From Acidobacteria bacterium UBA823 (GTDB lineage Bacteria; Acidobacteriota; Vicinamibacteria; Vicinamibacterales; UBA823), in NCBI GenBank assembly GCA_002296225.1, contig DBHR01000054.1, positions 831 to 27,241 of the forward strand: a stretch of 26,411 nucleotides of DNA, given 5' to 3'. The notes beneath the pieces were generated by a model that was not told the DNA's origin, searched no databases, and saw only the letters and a list, made by a program, of their open reading frames with translations. Shown one piece after another: positions 1 through 7,261 of the stretch; position 1 is the first letter of the stretch; the number at the start of each line of letters is the position of its first letter. The translations under genes and the position numbers were made by a program.

Positions 1-309
1 GGCATCGGACTCCTGAACAAGCTGCGCGCCTACAACCTGCAGGACGATGGGCTCGATACAGTCGAGGCGAACGTCCATCTTGGCTTTGAGCCTGACGAGC
101 GCGATTATTCGGCTGCCGTGGATATGTTGGAAGATCTTGGCGTGCCGGCTATCCGGCTACTCACGAACAATCCGAACAAGCTTGCCGCGTTCGAACGGTC
201 ACACGTGCGAGTCGTGGAGCGGATACCGCTTATCGTGAGCGAAACGGCCGAGAATGCAGGCTATCTCGAAACGAAGCGGCGCCGGCTTGGGCATCTGCGT
301 GCCATCTGA
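1..309 (+). CDS. ribA: GTP cyclohydrolase II, C-terminal part (5' end outside window)
   Basis: The first reading frame is open from base 1 to a TGA at 307-309 and gives the last 102 residues of a RibA-type protein. It shows the family signatures GIGLLNKLRAYNLQD near the cut end, DTVEAN, the LGF..D.RDY block, RLLTNNPNK and the terminal YLETKRRRLGH. RibA opens the imidazole ring of GTP and releases formate and pyrophosphate, the first step of riboflavin synthesis, in the cytoplasm. The catalytic and zinc-binding region lies upstream of the window, so it cannot be told whether this is stand-alone RibA or the RibA half of a RibBA fusion. It ends 27 bases before the adaptor gene, on the same strand. 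Confidence 0.93.
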   Translation, partial: GIGLLNKLRAYNLQDDGLDTVEANVHLGFEPDERDYSAAVDMLEDLGVPAIRLLTNNPNKLAAFERSHVRVVERIPLIVSETAENAGYLETKRRRLGHLRAI

Positions 310-336
310 TCGCGCACAATTTCTGTCCCACTTGAG

Positions 337-1443
337 GTGAGCGTATTGCGATCGTCTTTTCGTACAGTGCCCTCTCTCATCGGCGTAACCCTCTTGGTCG
401 CGGTTGAGATTCCCGCGTTCGCCGATGCCCAGTTCGGCAGGGGTCCGAGCCCAGTGCGGTACACCGAGGCGCGGCAGCACACACTGCGTCGTTCGGTGCA
501 GTTGCCGGGAACCGTCGAGTCGGTGTCGATGAGCGTTATCGCTAGCGAAGTCGCGGGACTCGTGACCGAATTGCCGGGCCGTGAGGGCACGGTCGTGCGC
601 CGCGGGGACGTGCTGGCGCGGTTGCGGAGCACGAATCTCGAGTTGCGTCTGAAGGCCACCGAATGGGAGCTTCGGGAAGCCGAAGCGCACGAGCAGTTGG
701 CTGAACGCGAGTTGGGACGCGCCCGCGATCTGTTCGCTAGCGACCTGTTCAGCCAGCAGCAGTTGGATAGCGCTGAATTCGAGTACAACGCCCGTGTTGG
801 CAAGGCCGGTCAGTTGCGGACCGACATGGCGCGCCTGCAGGACGATGTAGACCGCTCGACGATCAGCGCGCCGTTCGACGGCGTGGTGGTTGCTGAGCAG
901 ACTGAGGTCGGCCAATGGGTAACGGTGGGTGGACCGGTCGTCGAGTTGCACGCACTGAAGCGGCTCGAAGTGGTCGTGGATGTGCCTGAGCGGTATTTCG
1001 GCACGATCGAGCGAGGCTCAACAGCTATGGTGCAGGTCGAGTCACTCGGTGAAGTCGAAATCGAAGGCCGAGTGCACGCCATTGTTCCTCGCGCGAGCAC
1101 GCAGGCTAGGACGTTTCCCGTTAAGGTTCGGATCGATAATCCGAAGAGCCAGATCGGTGTTGGTCTATTGGCCCTGGTCGCGTTTCCACTCGACGTGAAC
1201 TACGAGGCGATCATTGTGCCAAAGGACGCCCTCGTCCTGCGCGGCTCGCAGCGATTCGTCTACGTGATCGGTGATGATGGGGCCGCGGCGATTCTTCCGG
1301 TTCAACTCGGCGCCGGTGCCGGCGAATGGATTGCCGTCGAGGGACCCGTGCAAGCCGGCGCCCGGGTAATCACGCGAGGTAACGAGCGGCTTCAGCCTGG
1401 CCAGCGAGTGGCCGGCGAAAACCTCAACTATCCGCTGCCGTAA
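337..1443 (+). CDS. Periplasmic adaptor subunit of an efflux pump (RND/HlyD membrane fusion protein family)
   Basis: A 368-residue protein with an N-terminal hydrophobic segment (about 12-29) and a likely signal peptide cut near AFADA-Q, so probably periplasmic. Two lipoyl-like half motifs (about 66-98 and 173-207, the second with TISAPFDGVV) flank a charged, heptad-like alpha-hairpin (about 100-172), followed by a beta-barrel and a membrane-proximal domain. This is the usual MFP order and length. Such proteins bridge an inner-membrane pump to an outer-membrane channel. No pump or channel gene is next to it, so its partner is unknown. The GTG at 337 overlaps the best ribosome site, GAGGTG at 334-339. 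That site is better spaced for the in-frame TTG at 346, which may be the real start. The dpaL-like gene starts 12 bases after its stop. Confidence 0.88.
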   Translation: MSVLRSSFRTVPSLIGVTLLVAVEIPAFADAQFGRGPSPVRYTEARQHTLRRSVQLPGTVESVSMSVIASEVAGLVTELPGREGTVVRRGDVLARLRSTNLELRLKATEWELREAEAHEQLAERELGRARDLFASDLFSQQQLDSAEFEYNARVGKAGQLRTDMARLQDDVDRSTISAPFDGVVVAEQTEVGQWVTVGGPVVELHALKRLEVVVDVPERYFGTIERGSTAMVQVESLGEVEIEGRVHAIVPRASTQARTFPVKVRIDNPKSQIGVGLLALVAFPLDVNYEAIIVPKDALVLRGSQRFVYVIGDDGAAAILPVQLGAGAGEWIAVEGPVQAGARVITRGNERLQPGQRVAGENLNYPLP

Positions 1444-1454
1444 CCTCCCACCGC

Positions 1455-2564
1455 ATGGAAACTGTCTGGCTCAACCCGCGCGAGCGTAGCGTTCTGCCCG
1501 ATCCGGTCGTTTCTGATACGGAGGTCGGCCGGGTCGAGGCCTTTTACCGCTCGCGTCCCAAACTCAAACCGACACCATTGCACCGGATCAGGGGTGTCGC
1601 CGAGGAACTGGCGCTCGGTGAGGTGCTTCTTAAGGACGAATCCAACCGCTTTGGATTGAACGCATTCAAGATTCTTGGAGTGCTCTACGCGTTCCACCGG
1701 ATTATGGAAGCTCGTTCCTCCGGCGGGACGCCGATCGTGGCCTGCGCCTCGGCTGGTAACCATGGGCGGGCTGTCGCACGTGCGGCGCGGGAGTTCGGGT
1801 TCGCGGCCAAGGTCTACTTGCCAGCTGGCACAGTTCCCGCGAGAGTTGAGGACATCACCGGAGAAGGCGCTGACGTTGTGGTGACGGACTTTGGCTACGA
1901 AGGTTCGGTCCGGCAGGTTGCACGCGATGCCGAGCGTGAGGGCTGGCTGATTGTCTCCGACACGTCATGGCCGGGCTACAACGAAGTACCGCGATGGATA
2001 ATGGCGGGATACACCTGGATGTTGACGGAGGCTCAGGCGCAATGGGCGCCATTGCCCGTGCCCGACGCAGTGATCATACAGGGCGGCGTCGGTGGCCTTG
2101 TCTGTGCAGGGGCGAGTTGGTTTGCGCAGCGCTACGGTGCGAACCGGCCGTTCTTCATCGCGGCAGAGCCAACGGCGGCGCCTTGCCTACTTGAGTCGGC
2201 GCGAATCGGCCGGCCGGCGGTCGTTCAGGAGCAGGACACGATGATGACTTGTCTCCGGTGCGCCGAGATCTCACCGGTCATCTGGCCAGTGCTCACCCAC
2301 GCGGTCGATGCCGTCGTGACGGTTGATGACGAACGGGCCGCGTGGGCAATGCGGCGCCTCGCGCGTCCTTCCGCAGGCGATCCCGAGGTTGTGGCGGGCG
2401 CATCCGGTGCATGTGGGCTCGGCGCTCTCCAAGCCATCATGTGTCATGACGCGTTCCGGTCTGTCCGCGACCGCGCCAGCCTCGGTCCTCGATCCAGCAT
2501 CCTCGTCGTTAATACCGAGGGCGCAACCGACCCCGCGCTCTACCGCTCGGTCGTTGGTGACTAA
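1455..2564 (+). CDS. Diaminopropionate ammonia-lyase-like PLP enzyme (fold type II)
   Basis: A 369-residue protein that follows E. coli diaminopropionate ammonia-lyase along its length. It has the PLP-lysine segment LKDESNRFGLNAFKILG (K72), a GNHGRAVA phosphate loop (101-108), SWPGYNEVPRWIMAGY, an EPTAAPCL segment, and the terminal NTEGATDPALYRSVV. The family converts 2,3-diaminopropionate to pyruvate and ammonia. The E. coli enzyme is proposed to use two bases, Lys77 and Asp120 (the latter in TDGNHG). Here that position is Ala100 (SAGNHG, as in serine/threonine dehydratases), so the base suggested for one of the two substrate enantiomers is absent. The substrate may be restricted or different. 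It sits 12 bases after the adaptor gene and upstream of an amino acid permease, which suggests uptake and breakdown of an amino acid. Cytoplasmic. Confidence 0.82.
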   Translation: METVWLNPRERSVLPDPVVSDTEVGRVEAFYRSRPKLKPTPLHRIRGVAEELALGEVLLKDESNRFGLNAFKILGVLYAFHRIMEARSSGGTPIVACASAGNHGRAVARAAREFGFAAKVYLPAGTVPARVEDITGEGADVVVTDFGYEGSVRQVARDAEREGWLIVSDTSWPGYNEVPRWIMAGYTWMLTEAQAQWAPLPVPDAVIIQGGVGGLVCAGASWFAQRYGANRPFFIAAEPTAAPCLLESARIGRPAVVQEQDTMMTCLRCAEISPVIWPVLTHAVDAVVTVDDERAAWAMRRLARPSAGDPEVVAGASGACGLGALQAIMCHDAFRSVRDRASLGPRSSILVVNTEGATDPALYRSVVGD

Positions 2565-2583
2565 CCGTCGTCGATCGCTGCAC

Positions 2584-2598
2584 ACTCACTCAGTGAGT
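2584..2598. promoter_or_regulatory. Perfect palindrome upstream of the permease gene
   Basis: ACTCACT and AGTGAGT flank a single central base, giving 7+7 perfect dyad symmetry. It lies in the 112-base gap between the dpaL-like gene and the permease, 78 bases before the permease ATG. The size and position fit a dimeric regulator site, but a 14-base dyad can occur by chance and no regulator gene is adjacent. Confidence 0.3.
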
Positions 2599-2676
2599 AT
2601 GCTTGCTCACCGCGCGATTGCCGGTGATGATACGGGTGTGGGAGCACTCGCCGAGGACGAATAAAGCGAACACGAC

Positions 2677-4023
2677 ATGACAACTCCGGCCACTCTCCGG
2701 CGCACGCTTGGTAGGTGGGACCTGGTGGCGATCGGCGTCAATCAGGTGATCGGTAGCGGCATTTTTCTGCTACCGTCGCGCGTTACTGCGGAGATCAACA
2801 CGTGGAGTGTCTTGGCCTTCGTGTTCGCCGGCATTGCGTCGTTGCTCGTCGCTCTCTGCTTTGCCGAGGTGGGGAGCCGGTTTGAAGTCACGGGGGGACC
2901 GTACGTGTACACTCGCGCGGCATTTGGCCGCCTCATTGGGTTCGAAGTGGGTTGGATGCAGTGGGTGACGCGGATTACGAGCTGGGCGGGCGTAGCCAAT
3001 GGGATTCCACTGGCACTGGGGTTCTACATTCCGGCTATGAGTAGCGGTCTGCCGCACGTGCTTTTCATCGTAGGGCTCTTCAGCATGCTCGCGTTCATTA
3101 ACCTGGTTGGGGTACGAGAGAGCGCGTGGGCCGTCAACTTCTTCACTGTCAGCAAACTCCTGCCGCTGGCGGTGTTTATTTTTATTGGTCTGTTCTTCAT
3201 GCGAGCCGAGCCGTTTATGACTTATTCCCCGGTGTCTTGGCCCCAGGCTTCGGCGGCCGGCCTGCTACTCATCTTCGCGTTCGGCGGGTTTGACGTCGTG
3301 CCCGTGCCGGCGGGTGAGGCGTCAAATCCACGTGGGCAGGTGCCATTCGCTATGGTTGCAACGATCATCGCGGTCACGGCCGTGATGTTTTTGGCGCACG
3401 TTGTGGCAATGGGGACCTTGCCCGGGCTAAACGAATCAGTCACACCCTTGGCCGATGCAGCGCTCGTCTTTATGGGGACGGGCGGTGCTCTGATGATCGG
3501 ACTCGGATCGGTTGTGTCGATGACGGGCAACAACGCCGGCCAGGTGCTCACCTCCTCTCGAATGCTGTTCGCCCTAGCCGAGCACGGTGAGTTGCCAGAG
3601 CGGGTCGCGTATGTGCACCCTCGCTATCGCACCCCGTCGGTATCGATTCTGGCCTCAACGGGAATTGCCATGGCGCTGGCATTGTCTGGCTCGTTCGTAG
3701 CGCTGGCGACCGCCAGCGCGGTGGCTAGGCTTATCACCTACACGGGTGTGGCGGCCGCCACCTTGCGCTTGCGACGCCAGGAATTCCAGGAAAGTGTTCG
3801 TTCGCCGACTTTCCGTACACCGATGGGTGCACTTATACCCGTGCTCGCCATCGCGGTGTCACTCGTGATTCTCGTCGGCGCATCGCGCGAGCAACTGATG
3901 GGGGGTGCGGCGGCGTTGGTCGTGGGGCTGATCGTATTTTTCTTGAACGACCGCATCACCGGTGGGCCAGGCCCACGGCGGGCGGTGTCTCATGAGTCAG
4001 CGGTAACGTCGAACTGTGGATAA
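2677..4023 (+). CDS. APC-superfamily amino acid permease
   Basis: A 448-residue, very hydrophobic protein with about 12 predicted membrane segments. The APC signature in the first helix is clear: VAIGVNQVIGSGIFLLP, with GSGIF at 26-30. It is followed by FAEVGSRFEVTGGPYVYTRAAFG in the helix 2-3 region, a known conserved stretch of the family. APC permeases bring amino acids across the inner membrane with protons or by exchange. Length is normal. It follows the dpaL-like gene with a 112-base gap holding a palindrome, so it may have its own promoter. A substrate related to that enzyme (a small amino acid) is a guess from position only. The last 20 residues are polar and cytoplasmic. Confidence 0.9.
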   Translation: MTTPATLRRTLGRWDLVAIGVNQVIGSGIFLLPSRVTAEINTWSVLAFVFAGIASLLVALCFAEVGSRFEVTGGPYVYTRAAFGRLIGFEVGWMQWVTRITSWAGVANGIPLALGFYIPAMSSGLPHVLFIVGLFSMLAFINLVGVRESAWAVNFFTVSKLLPLAVFIFIGLFFMRAEPFMTYSPVSWPQASAAGLLLIFAFGGFDVVPVPAGEASNPRGQVPFAMVATIIAVTAVMFLAHVVAMGTLPGLNESVTPLADAALVFMGTGGALMIGLGSVVSMTGNNAGQVLTSSRMLFALAEHGELPERVAYVHPRYRTPSVSILASTGIAMALALSGSFVALATASAVARLITYTGVAAATLRLRRQEFQESVRSPTFRTPMGALIPVLAIAVSLVILVGASREQLMGGAAALVVGLIVFFLNDRITGGPGPRRAVSHESAVTSNCG

Positions 4024-4065
4024 GAGTCGTTTCCCGAGTATGTAGAGTTACTTGGAGGTAGGTCG

Positions 4066-4611
4066 ATGATATTTGCACAGCGATGCGTGTCTGTGGCGTG
4101 GTTGGTAGTCGTGGCCATGTCCATGCCCTCACGAGCCATCGCCCAGGAAGTGATCTTTATCGTCCGGCATGCTGAGCGTGTCGATGGATCGTCCGATGCG
4201 GCACTGTCGGCGGAGGGCGAAGCGCGGGCGCGGACGCTGGCTCGGCATCTAAGGGATGCTGGGGTTGACGCCATCTATTCCACGACGTACCGGCGCACCC
4301 TCGGCACCGCTGCGCCGTTGGCCGAGGTGCTCGGGCTCGAGGTCAGGACCGAACCCACTCACGACATAGGAACGATGATGAATTCGGACCCAGCTGTGGG
4401 GAGGTACGTGGAAGGACTTATTGCCCAATTGGAGGACCACCATGGTGCTGACCGTGTGCTCATTGTTGGACATGCCAACACAGTGCCAGCCCTGCTCACC
4501 GCACTCGGTCATCCAAAATCGATCTCGATCGGGGCCAGCGAATATAACAACTTATTCGTCGTGATGCCTGGGGAGGAAGGTCCTCCGACGGTCCTTCGCA
4601 TTCGTTTTTGA
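4066..4611 (+). CDS. Exported histidine phosphatase family protein (phosphoglycerate mutase-like/SixA-like)
   Basis: A 181-residue protein with an N-terminal signal peptide (hydrophobic 8-19, cut likely at AIA26-Q27). The mature part begins with the histidine phosphatase motif VRHAER (R34, H35, E37), has a second arginine pair at 76-77 and the second catalytic histidine in VGHANT (H136). The branch 1 histidine phosphatases form a phosphohistidine on the first His and hydrolyse phosphate esters or phosphoprotein. The signal peptide places this one outside the cytoplasm, so it is not a glycolytic mutase. Substrate unknown. A strong ribosome site, TTGGAGGT, precedes the ATG. It lies between the permease and a convergent nitroreductase gene, with a hairpin after its stop. 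Confidence 0.85.
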   Translation: MIFAQRCVSVAWLVVVAMSMPSRAIAQEVIFIVRHAERVDGSSDAALSAEGEARARTLARHLRDAGVDAIYSTTYRRTLGTAAPLAEVLGLEVRTEPTHDIGTMMNSDPAVGRYVEGLIAQLEDHHGADRVLIVGHANTVPALLTALGHPKSISIGASEYNNLFVVMPGEEGPPTVLRIRF

Positions 4612-4629
4612 ACAGACTCGGAGGTGAGG

Positions 4630-4651
4630 ATGGTCGGGTCGACCCCACCAT
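4630..4651. terminator. Hairpin between convergent genes, possible bidirectional terminator
   Basis: ATGGT (4630-4634) pairs with ACCAT (4647-4651), then one C-C mismatch, then the self-complementary core GGGTCGACCC (4636-4645). On the plus strand it is followed by TATTTG. It stands 18 bases after the histidine phosphatase stop and 45 bases after the nitroreductase stop on the other strand. The T tract is poor, so termination is plausible rather than certain. Confidence 0.5.
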
Positions 4652-4696
4652 TATTTGCCCATTGCACTTGGCGCTCGTCAGAATCGGGAACAGGTC

Positions 4697-5371
4697 CTAC
4701 ACGTAGCTGATGAATTCCTTGAGCGACTTTTTCATGATCTTCGGCACTTTGGCCTCCTTGGCCGGATAGCCCACGACGAGCAACAAAAACGGCCGCTCGT
4801 GCGACGGACGGCCGAGGATCTCATTCAAGAATCTCATCGGGCTCGGGGTATGCGTGAGAGACACTAGGCCGGCGTGATGCAGCGCCATGATGAGGATTCC
4901 GGTCGCGATGCCCACTGACTCTTGGACGTAGTAGTGTTTCACTTTTCGGCCGTCTGGCAATACGCCGTAAGTTTCACCGAAAATGGCGATCAAGATCGGC
5001 GCTGTTTCCAGAAACGGCTTCTGGCTGTCGGTGCCCAACGGGGCGAGTGCGTCCAGCCACTCTTGAGGCGCGCGACCGCCGTAGAATGCGCGCTCTTCTT
5101 GCTCGGCGCTTTCACGGATCTGCGCTTTCACGGCCGCATCCGAGACGACGACGAAATGCCACGGCTGTAGGTTCGCCCCGCTAGGCGCTGTGCCCGCGGT
5201 ACGCAGACAATTCTCAATAACTTGTCGGTCTACTGGGCGATCAGAGTACTCGCGTACCGTCCGCCGCCGCTTGGCGTCCTCGTAGAACTCTAGGGCGCGG
5301 GAGCGCATCTCGGGCTCTGGGGTTTCGCGATAGTGGGTGAGCGGAAGAAACGTCGGAGTCGTTTTCGTCAT
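4697..5371 (-). CDS. Nitroreductase-family flavoprotein of the iodotyrosine deiodinase type
   Basis: A 224-residue FMN-dependent nitroreductase-fold protein. RRTVREYSDRPV (37-48) and APSGANLQPWHF (62-73) form the FMN phosphate-binding part. From residue 90 to the C-terminus it follows animal iodotyrosine deiodinase (IYD): ETAPILIAIF, KVKHYYVQESVGIATGILI, HHAGLVSLTHTPSP, LGRPSHERPFLLL and VGYPAKEA. The three IYD residues that grip the zwitterion of iodotyrosine (Glu, Tyr, Lys; human E157, Y161, K182) have exact counterparts at the same spacing: E93, Y97 and K118. The likely activity is reductive dehalogenation of halotyrosine, or a close relative. No membrane anchor is present, so it is soluble. 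Starts at ATG 5371 and is divergent from panE-like gene across a 216-base region holding a direct repeat. Confidence 0.87.
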   Translation of the reverse strand: MTKTTPTFLPLTHYRETPEPEMRSRALEFYEDAKRRRTVREYSDRPVDRQVIENCLRTAGTAPSGANLQPWHFVVVSDAAVKAQIRESAEQEERAFYGGRAPQEWLDALAPLGTDSQKPFLETAPILIAIFGETYGVLPDGRKVKHYYVQESVGIATGILIMALHHAGLVSLTHTPSPMRFLNEILGRPSHERPFLLLVVGYPAKEAKVPKIMKKSLKEFISYV

Positions 5372-5377
5372 CGTCCA

Positions 5378-5397
5378 ATCTTTCTACGAAATGCGGG
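5378..5397 (+). repeat. 20-base exact direct repeat, copy 1
   Basis: The sequence atctttctacgaaatgcggg occurs here, just upstream of the deiodinase-like gene, and again at 5545-5564. The copies are identical over 20 bases and lie 167 bases apart. Both are inside the non-coding region between two divergent genes. I saw no further copy in the window. Confidence 0.85.
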
Positions 5398-5544
5398 TTG
5401 GTACGGCACTGACGACCCGGTGGCTGCCGCCACTGGGAGAGGTGGATTTGTACGTTGCCTGCTACCCCTTCCGTTTTTCAACCTTAGGCCTTACACGAGA
5501 TCCCACGGCGTGGGACGTTCGGCTGCACTCATGTATTCTGCCCG

Positions 5545-5564
5545 ATCTTTCTACGAAATGCGGG
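5545..5564 (+). repeat. 20-base exact direct repeat, copy 2
   Basis: Second identical copy of the repeat at 5378-5397. It ends 23 bases before the ATG of the ketopantoate-reductase-family gene, next to a possible -10 element (TAAGAT at 5573-5578). The flanking bases differ from copy 1, so the repeat unit is about 20 bases. Confidence 0.85.
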
Positions 5565-5587
5565 CGTCGAGATAAGATCATCCGCCG

Positions 5588-6532
5588 ATGATGAACAGCC
5601 CCCCCACAGAACACTTTGCGATTCTTGGCTCGGGGGCTGTTGGGGGCTACTACGGTGCAAAACTGGTACGAGCCGGTCACCGCGTGAGCTTTCTCGCCCG
5701 CGGCGCGCACCTCGCTGCCATGCGGGAGCGCGGCTTGCAGATATGTAGCCCGTTGGGTGACTTCACGGTATCGGTCGAGGTCACTGATGATCCGTCCTTA
5801 GTCGGCCCGGTTGACGTCGTCCTCTTCACCGTGAAGACCTACGACAACGACACGGCACTGCCGATGTTGGCACCGCTCGTCGACGACCGCACGGTCGTCC
5901 TGACGCTGCAAAACGGCGTCGACAGCTCAGAGGAGGTCGCCGGCGTTGTGGGTGAGGCTCACGTCCTGGGCGGGGCGACCTATATCGCGACCGGGCTCTC
6001 GGCACCGGGCCTCATCGAGCAAACCGGGACGCACCGGAAGATCGTCTTCGGCGAGGTGTTCGGCGAGCGGTCGCGCGTGTCAGACCGCGTAGCGACGCTC
6101 GGCCGCCTCATGGAGCCCGCTGACATCGAGATCGAAACGGTTGTTGACGCGCGCCCGCGCCTGTGGGAGAAGCTAATCTACCTCTGTCCGTTTGCGGCCT
6201 TCACTGGCGCGGCGCGGTCGCCCATCGGGAAGCTGTGGAGCGACTCGGGTACACAGGTACGCTTCATGGCGGCCGTCGCTGAGGTCGAGGCCGTAGCTCG
6301 AGCCGAAGGGGTGGATGTGAGTGTAACGGTCGCTCGGGAGATACGCGAATACATGGATGCGTTGCCGGCGGCGACCCGCTCGTCGATGCTGATTGATCTG
6401 TTGCAGGGCAAGCGGACCGAGGTCGAAGCACTTCAGGGGACTATCGTGCGTCGCGGGCAGGCTTTGGGCGTCGCTACGCCGATAGTCACCGCACTGTATG
6501 AGGTGCTCAGGCCATATGCCCGGGGAAAGTAG
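5588..6532 (+). CDS. 2-dehydropantoate 2-reductase family protein (ApbA/PanE-like)
   Basis: A 314-residue protein of normal family length. The N-terminal Rossmann domain begins with the NADP-binding loop AILGSGAVGGYYGAKL (GSGAVGG at 14-20). TVKTYDND (K83) and LQNGVD (107-112) follow. The C-terminal helical domain carries WEKLIYL (K195, the place of the E. coli proton-donor lysine) and SSMLIDLLQGKRTEVEAL (E278). PanE reduces ketopantoate to pantoate for coenzyme A synthesis. The asparagines that usually follow the catalytic lysine in true PanE are replaced here by a LCPFAAFTGA stretch, as in paralogous members, so another 2-oxoacid may be the substrate. ATG 5588 is followed at once by a second ATG at 5591, and no good ribosome site is visible. 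Confidence 0.85.
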   Translation: MMNSPPTEHFAILGSGAVGGYYGAKLVRAGHRVSFLARGAHLAAMRERGLQICSPLGDFTVSVEVTDDPSLVGPVDVVLFTVKTYDNDTALPMLAPLVDDRTVVLTLQNGVDSSEEVAGVVGEAHVLGGATYIATGLSAPGLIEQTGTHRKIVFGEVFGERSRVSDRVATLGRLMEPADIEIETVVDARPRLWEKLIYLCPFAAFTGAARSPIGKLWSDSGTQVRFMAAVAEVEAVARAEGVDVSVTVAREIREYMDALPAATRSSMLIDLLQGKRTEVEALQGTIVRRGQALGVATPIVTALYEVLRPYARGK

Positions 6533-6587
6533 GCTCACGGCTGATGCCGGGATTGCTGTCAGGGCGGAGCCAAGCTGCCGGTCAGGT

Positions 6588-6893
6588 TCACCGCAATGTG
6601 GCGATTGTCGTGCCTAGGTGGCTTTCCGGGGCATCCCAGAAGGCATCGACCAAGGGGTGCCGATCGAGGGCCGCTTGGACGATTCCGCGCTGCGTGCCGG
6701 TACCGCGGCCGTGGATAAGCCGGATTTCAGTGAGCCCTGCTTTGTGCGCTTCGTGAAGATATTCGTTGACGATGGAGCGGACATCCCGTGGCGAGAACGA
6801 ATGGAGGTCAAGCACGCCCTCGATTGGCACGTGATGGGGCTGCTCGGGGTTGCTGGGCTGGTCACCGGAAGAACCGTCCTTCTGTCGAATCAC
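6588..6893 (-). CDS. Stand-alone Smr-domain protein
   Basis: A 101-residue protein consisting of little more than an Smr (small MutS-related) domain. VLDLHSF (27-33) and HGRGTG (61-66) are the two signature motifs, and the C-terminal strand reads LGTTIATLR. Smr domains bind or nick branched DNA or RNA; in several bacteria, stand-alone or fused Smr proteins cut mRNA at collided ribosomes. The first 20 residues are polar and look unstructured. The start is a GTG at 6891-6893 that overlaps the TGA of queF by four bases, so its translation is probably coupled to queF. Confidence 0.87.
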   Translation of the reverse strand: MIRQKDGSSGDQPSNPEQPHHVPIEGVLDLHSFSPRDVRSIVNEYLHEAHKAGLTEIRLIHGRGTGTQRGIVQAALDRHPLVDAFWDAPESHLGTTIATLR

Positions 6894-7261
6894 GTCGTCA
6901 AGGTGGACTGTTTACCGGATGCGTCATAAGTGGCGGTGACGGACGTCGTGATCCCGCCGCGTCGCGAGAAATCGCCGACCACGGTCATGCGTTGCGGGTG
7001 GCATGCCTCGACGAGGTCGTCGAGGATCTGGTTGGTTGCAGCTTCATAAAAAATCCCCCGGTTCCGGTACTCGATGAGGTAGTATTTCAACGCTTTGAGT
7101 TCGAGGCACTGCTGGTTGGGAACGTAGGTGATCCGGATCTCACCGAAGTCCGGCAGTCCGGTTTTGGGACATATCGACGTAAACTCCGGGCAGCGAATTA
7201 CAATCTCGTAGTTGCGCTCAGGGCGAGGGTTGGGAAACGTTTCAATCGTAGCGCCTAGCAT
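6890..7261 (-). CDS. queF: NADPH-dependent preQ0 reductase (7-cyano-7-deazaguanine reductase)
   Basis: A short, single-domain (type I) QueF. CPEFTSICPKTGLPDF holds the nucleophile Cys (second cysteine) and the acid Asp. YRNRGIFYE gives the substrate-binding Glu, and ELKALKYYL is the QueF signature. It reduces the nitrile of preQ0 to the amine preQ1, an intermediate in queuosine tRNA modification, in the cytoplasm. The open frame reaches a GTG at 7327, but residues 1-22 of that version do not look like QueF. ATG 7261, giving 123 residues, is the start I prefer, although neither start has a clear ribosome site. The smr gene overlaps its stop codon. No other queuosine gene is in the window. Confidence 0.92.
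   Translation of the reverse strand: MLGATIETFPNPRPERNYEIVIRCPEFTSICPKTGLPDFGEIRITYVPNQQCLELKALKYYLIEYRNRGIFYEAATNQILDDLVEACHPQRMTVVGDFSRRGGITTSVTATYDASGKQSTLTT

Noticed and set aside
199..951. 250-residue open frame on the minus strand across ribA and the adaptor gene
   Set aside because: It is antisense to two well-supported genes, has a low-complexity Arg/His/Pro composition and shows no recognisable motif. High GC content gives long shadow frames.
5333..5591. Two overlapping short frames across the divergent gap with the 20-base repeats
   Set aside because: They begin inside the 5' end of the nitroreductase gene on the opposite strand, have no ribosome site, and differ in frame across the two repeat copies. 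No protein similarity recognised.
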